Shown here: positions 61,021 through 64,000 of the stretch, piece by piece
How the letters are laid out: each line of letters opens with the position of its first letter
How positions within the stretch are numbered: position 1 is the first letter of the stretch
Origin: Acanthornis magna
Taxonomy: Eukaryota; Chordata; Aves; Passeriformes; Acanthizidae
DNA length: 64,000 nt
Direction of reading: 5' to 3'
Assembly (NCBI GenBank): GCA_036785705.1
Contig: JAWUZG010000001.1
Span: 3,286,001 to 3,350,000 of the forward strand
Notes under the pieces: generated by a model
Seen by the model: the letters and a program-made list of their open reading frames with translations, nothing else
The model's database searches: none
What the model was told of the DNA's origin: nothing
Position numbers and translations under genes: made by a program

Positions 61021-62170
61021 CTATAAAACAACAAAAATTTATTTTAGGACCTCAAAAATACTCATCTCTTCTAAATTACTTTTATCTGAACATGCACAAA
61101 ATACACTTGGGACTTTAGTAACATTTGGTATTGGTTTGGTTCCTCAAACTCCACATTTACTTCTGATTGGGTTTCCTAGAACTCTCTCGACAACCTTGTT
61201 TCTTCAGAAGATTTTGAATTCCTTTCCCCATCTCCCCTCCACCCAAAACAATTAATTCCTTGAACATACCTACAGTTATAGATCCTCCTCCTTTGCCACA
61301 GGGAAGCAGTGATTAAGTATTTTAGATTCTATATTTTCAGAATCAGTAAGAAGTCTCTATGTGAACAGGGCCACTCGTACTGTCCTCAAGGAAATATTAA
61401 ACATTGATGGCTTTTTCAAGTCAGATTTAGTAATGTGCAGACTTTTTCTTTTAAAATTACTGACATTCAGCATAAATTTAGTAACAAAGCACATATATCT
61501 ATGTGTAAATATAATCCACAAAATACAAAATTGTAGTTCCCCAGCAGAAAGAGGTTTTTCTGAGAATAGCTAACTTCACATAGTTAAGTTTCAAGTAAGT
61601 CTGAGTGACTTATACACAATTTTAATGTCAGTATTAGAAAAATAATTGAAATCTGTGCCACAAAATTGAGAAAATGGTGAAGGAATCATCACTGTGCACC
61701 ATAACCAGTTTATTACAACACTTAGAGAAACAACACTGAAAAATACATTTGTGGGGAAAATTTTGATAGATGAAAACTGTCAAATCTAATTTGAATTAAA
61801 TACTATATGACAATAGTAATCACTACAATAGTAGCCTTATAGTGGGAAATGTTCTTAGAATAGGTCAGGCCTCATTTTAAAAGCAAGTTATTAATTTACA
61901 GAAAATTCTTAACAAGTGGAGCACAGTTTCTAATTTTTGTAACTTTTGTTGTAACTGTTATACAGTTCATTTATATATATAGGCAAGCATACATGGAAAG
62001 TTGTAAAAACTTCTCTTTTACAAGTAATCTAGAACTGCTGAGCTGACAGAAAATATTCACTGAATTTTAGAAATGGTATCTACACAGCACAAAATGTTAA
62101 TTTTTTCCCTAAAGGATGATTTAGGAGACTGGTTAATCTGAATGTAAAAAACCAAACCACCAAAACATAC
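61021..62170 (-). other. UPF2: UPF2 intron a/b
   Basis: 1150 bases, donor GTATGT and acceptor TTTTATAG. AT-rich, with no recognised element. Confidence 0.9.
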
Positions 62171-62279
62171 ATGGAATCTGAAATCCCCTTTCAGCATGGA
62201 ACAGAGATCCTCTGCTACATCAGACATACAGGGATGCAGTGTGGCAACCAGTCTTGCATAAAATGGTAGCAAATCCAAT
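62171..62279 (-). CDS. UPF2: UPF2 exon a (MIF4G-2; about residues 616-651)
   Basis: The acceptor TTTGCAG precedes one base completing an Arg codon, then LDLLPFYARLVATLHPCMSD and on to GDFRFH, then donor GTATGT. It encodes the middle of the second MIF4G HEAT-like domain. Length 109 (36 codons plus one base). Confidence 0.96.
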
Positions 62280-64000
62280 CTGCAAACAAAGAAGAGGATA
62301 AAACAGATGATTTATAAACAAAAATGTATTTATGGGTACAAATATGGGTACCATTTCACTTGTGGAAAGAAGTGCATATACTGACAGAGCTACATACATG
62401 CAATTTTTTGGGCCCATTTCAGATTGCAATATCATTTAAAAATTATATAGGAAGGTAGAAATACCACATCTTGTTGGAATCCTTCACAGTTAATTTCCTT
62501 CTAAACTATTGCCACAGATAAAATGCCACATACCATCAACTACAGAATATGACCTTCAACAAATTACCAAACAGAAAGAAAATTCAGATCCATCTGAACA
62601 GGCAAAAAACCTTTCTTACAGACAAGGCCACAGGTTACTGCAAGGTATTAATATTGTTTCTGAAAAGCAGCAGGCATAACCAGGAAGGTAGGAACATGTT
62701 TATTTTTACAGTGGGAAACTTCTAGATTAATGTAGTAGTTATTACATAAAACAAAGCTCAGCAGATGTGATGTGGTCACCCCTTTCCCCAAAACTCTGCT
62801 AGTACTCCCACAAATGGTAATATTTCCAAGTTTTCTATAGAATTTCCTTATTTCCTTTTCTCTTTCCTTAATTACATGCCTTCACACCCATTTCCTTTGC
62901 ACATTTATGCAAACCAGCTGTGTGTATATATCAGTTTTAAATGCAGAGAAACCAACTGTACTCTGAGGCCTCATAATATCATTTAACAAGCTGAAGGAAG
63001 TATTTTTGGTTTATTTTCAGAATGTTGAGTTAATGCAGTAAACAGATGAACTCTAGAACAAGCCAAAGTTTTTAAGTGGAGAGAAACATCCTAAATTTGC
63101 ATGCTTCTAGTGAGAAATTGCCTGTAAGGGAAAAATTCATCTTGAGTTTATACTTTATGAAGGATTAAGGTTTTCCCTACTGCTAAGGAAAGGAAAAGGA
63201 AAAGAAAAAAATGCTGACAGAAAAAATGCAAAAGTACAATCAATACACAGAACTTGTCCTGCCACAAAGCATCAAGACAAAAACCCCAAAACAAAGCATC
63301 CCCAACTGCTTCCCTTCTGCTTTCTGCTTCTATGGCGCTGGAGCACATTTCCAAGATATTTAATACCCGCTTACAGAAAGAGACAATTATGTGTTTAAAT
63401 TGTGGATTAGAAGCATCAGAACATACTCCCTCCAAAAAGCATAACTAGGCAGCCTCCTGATAACACACAAGACTCCTGGTGAAACATTGCAGCTATCTCA
63501 GTTACCTATTTAACAGTTTTTATCTCTTTTGTTAATCAGTGACTGAAGCAGTATTTACATTTTTTAAGCTTGTTGGAACACACAGTCAAGGCTGACTACC
63601 CACAGCAAATTACTACCATGTTATTATGCATTTAGCCATTAACTTTGAGAGAAGTGAAAGTCTCACTACTTCACACACACCTACAAAAGCCAAACTAAGA
63701 GAGGACTGGGGCTGAACTAAGGGGGTGTATTTAACTGAGGGGATTTCTGCATGGCAACTCTTTTAAGATAAATACCAGAAAGTTTTATTCTGGTCTGAAC
63801 AAGTACCTGCCTGCTGAGAGCTAATAATTTCATCTCTGTAAACTGAGCATACCTGGGGGAAAATTAAAGTCTTAGAGCACACTGTTGCTATTCCCCTGCA
63901 GGACACAAAAGGTTTCTTCATGGGGAAGCACACTAAGACCGGGTATTTCTAAACAGGTGAAATATAATAAGGAAAAGCCTTGGGTTAATTACACTGAAAT
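62280..64000 (-). other. UPF2: UPF2 intron upstream of first exon in window
   Basis: The exon encoding the residues just before LDLLPFYARL (human ...FIVPRQR) is not found in this stretch, so the intron continues past the window edge. An open frame at 63148-63435 (minus) has no resemblance to UPF2. A purine-rich patch (about 63186-63210) is the only compositional feature. Confidence 0.8.

Larger units (their letters stand above)
30175..64000 (-). other. UPF2: UPF2 gene, 3' half (14 exons; 5' end outside window)
   Basis: UPF2 is the bridging factor of nonsense-mediated mRNA decay. It links the UPF1 helicase to UPF3B on exon-junction complexes and stimulates UPF1; the protein is mainly cytoplasmic and perinuclear. 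Fourteen exons on the minus strand, all with AG acceptors and GT donors and matching phases, give 657 uninterrupted residues. They end at the expected KTGGRRR C-terminus. If the total is 1272 residues as in human, they start at about residue 616. Domains in order are the later part of MIF4G-2, all of MIF4G-3 (UPF3B binding), an acidic Glu-rich linker and the UPF1-binding C-terminal region. No frameshift or premature stop was found. Exon numbers below are relative to this window, counted 5' to 3' along the gene. Confidence 0.97.

Noticed and set aside
60839..61255. 138-codon plus-strand frame
   Set aside because: It lies antisense across UPF2 exon b and its flanks and has no recognisable protein features. 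The UPF2 exon explains the conserved part.
62280..64000. A further upstream UPF2 exon
   Set aside because: I looked on the minus strand for the residues preceding LDLLPFY (FIVPRQ and the LQQLPNCVNRDL region) and found no matching sequence with splice sites.
1..64000. CRISPR array, operon, phage, endogenous retrovirus LTR, tRNA or rRNA
   Set aside because: No regularly spaced repeats, clustered bacterial-type ORFs, LTR pairs with retroviral frames, or tRNA/rRNA landmarks were seen. The window is vertebrate intron, exon and intergenic DNA.

Overview
The window is a stretch of vertebrate, most probably avian, nuclear genome. CR1-type LINE 3' ends are the only recognisable interspersed repeats. 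No Alu- or B1-like SINE, no prokaryotic gene, no tRNA or rRNA and no CRISPR array is visible. Two split genes converge tail to tail, PROSER2 on the plus strand and UPF2 on the minus strand. This is the order and orientation of human chromosome 10p14. The species cannot be fixed from the sequence.

Positions 1-7105 hold no supported gene and are read as 5' intron or upstream sequence of PROSER2. PROSER2 has three coding exons (7142-7321, 17154-17406, 18290-19275), joined by GT-AG introns with consistent phase into a 472-residue protein. Its 3'UTR runs to an AATAAA at 20773. About 9.4 kb of intergenic DNA follows, GC-rich around 22.7-28.4 kb. It carries a CA microsatellite and two CR1 fragments and has no convincing gene.

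UPF2 fills the rest on the minus strand. Its terminal exon (3'UTR, and the last three codons plus stop) lies at about 30175-31401. Thirteen further coding exons run up to 62171-62279, and the 5' half of the gene lies beyond 64000. The 14 exons in the window join without a frameshift into 657 C-terminal residues. If the total length equals the 1272 residues of human UPF2, these correspond to about residues 616-1272. They cover most of MIF4G-2, all of MIF4G-3 (the UPF3B-binding platform), the glutamate-rich linker and the C-terminal UPF1-binding region. UPF2 is a core nonsense-mediated mRNA decay factor. PROSER2 is a poorly characterised, mostly disordered protein. Nothing suggests the two work together; they are simply neighbours.

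No new multi-gene system is evident. The points most worth checking are in UPF2. There is a 136-codon ORF in an intron beside an exon that could be spliced in frame to it. One exon starts with a donor-like GTAAGA directly after its acceptor AG. The last intron interrupts the codon three residues from the end of the protein.
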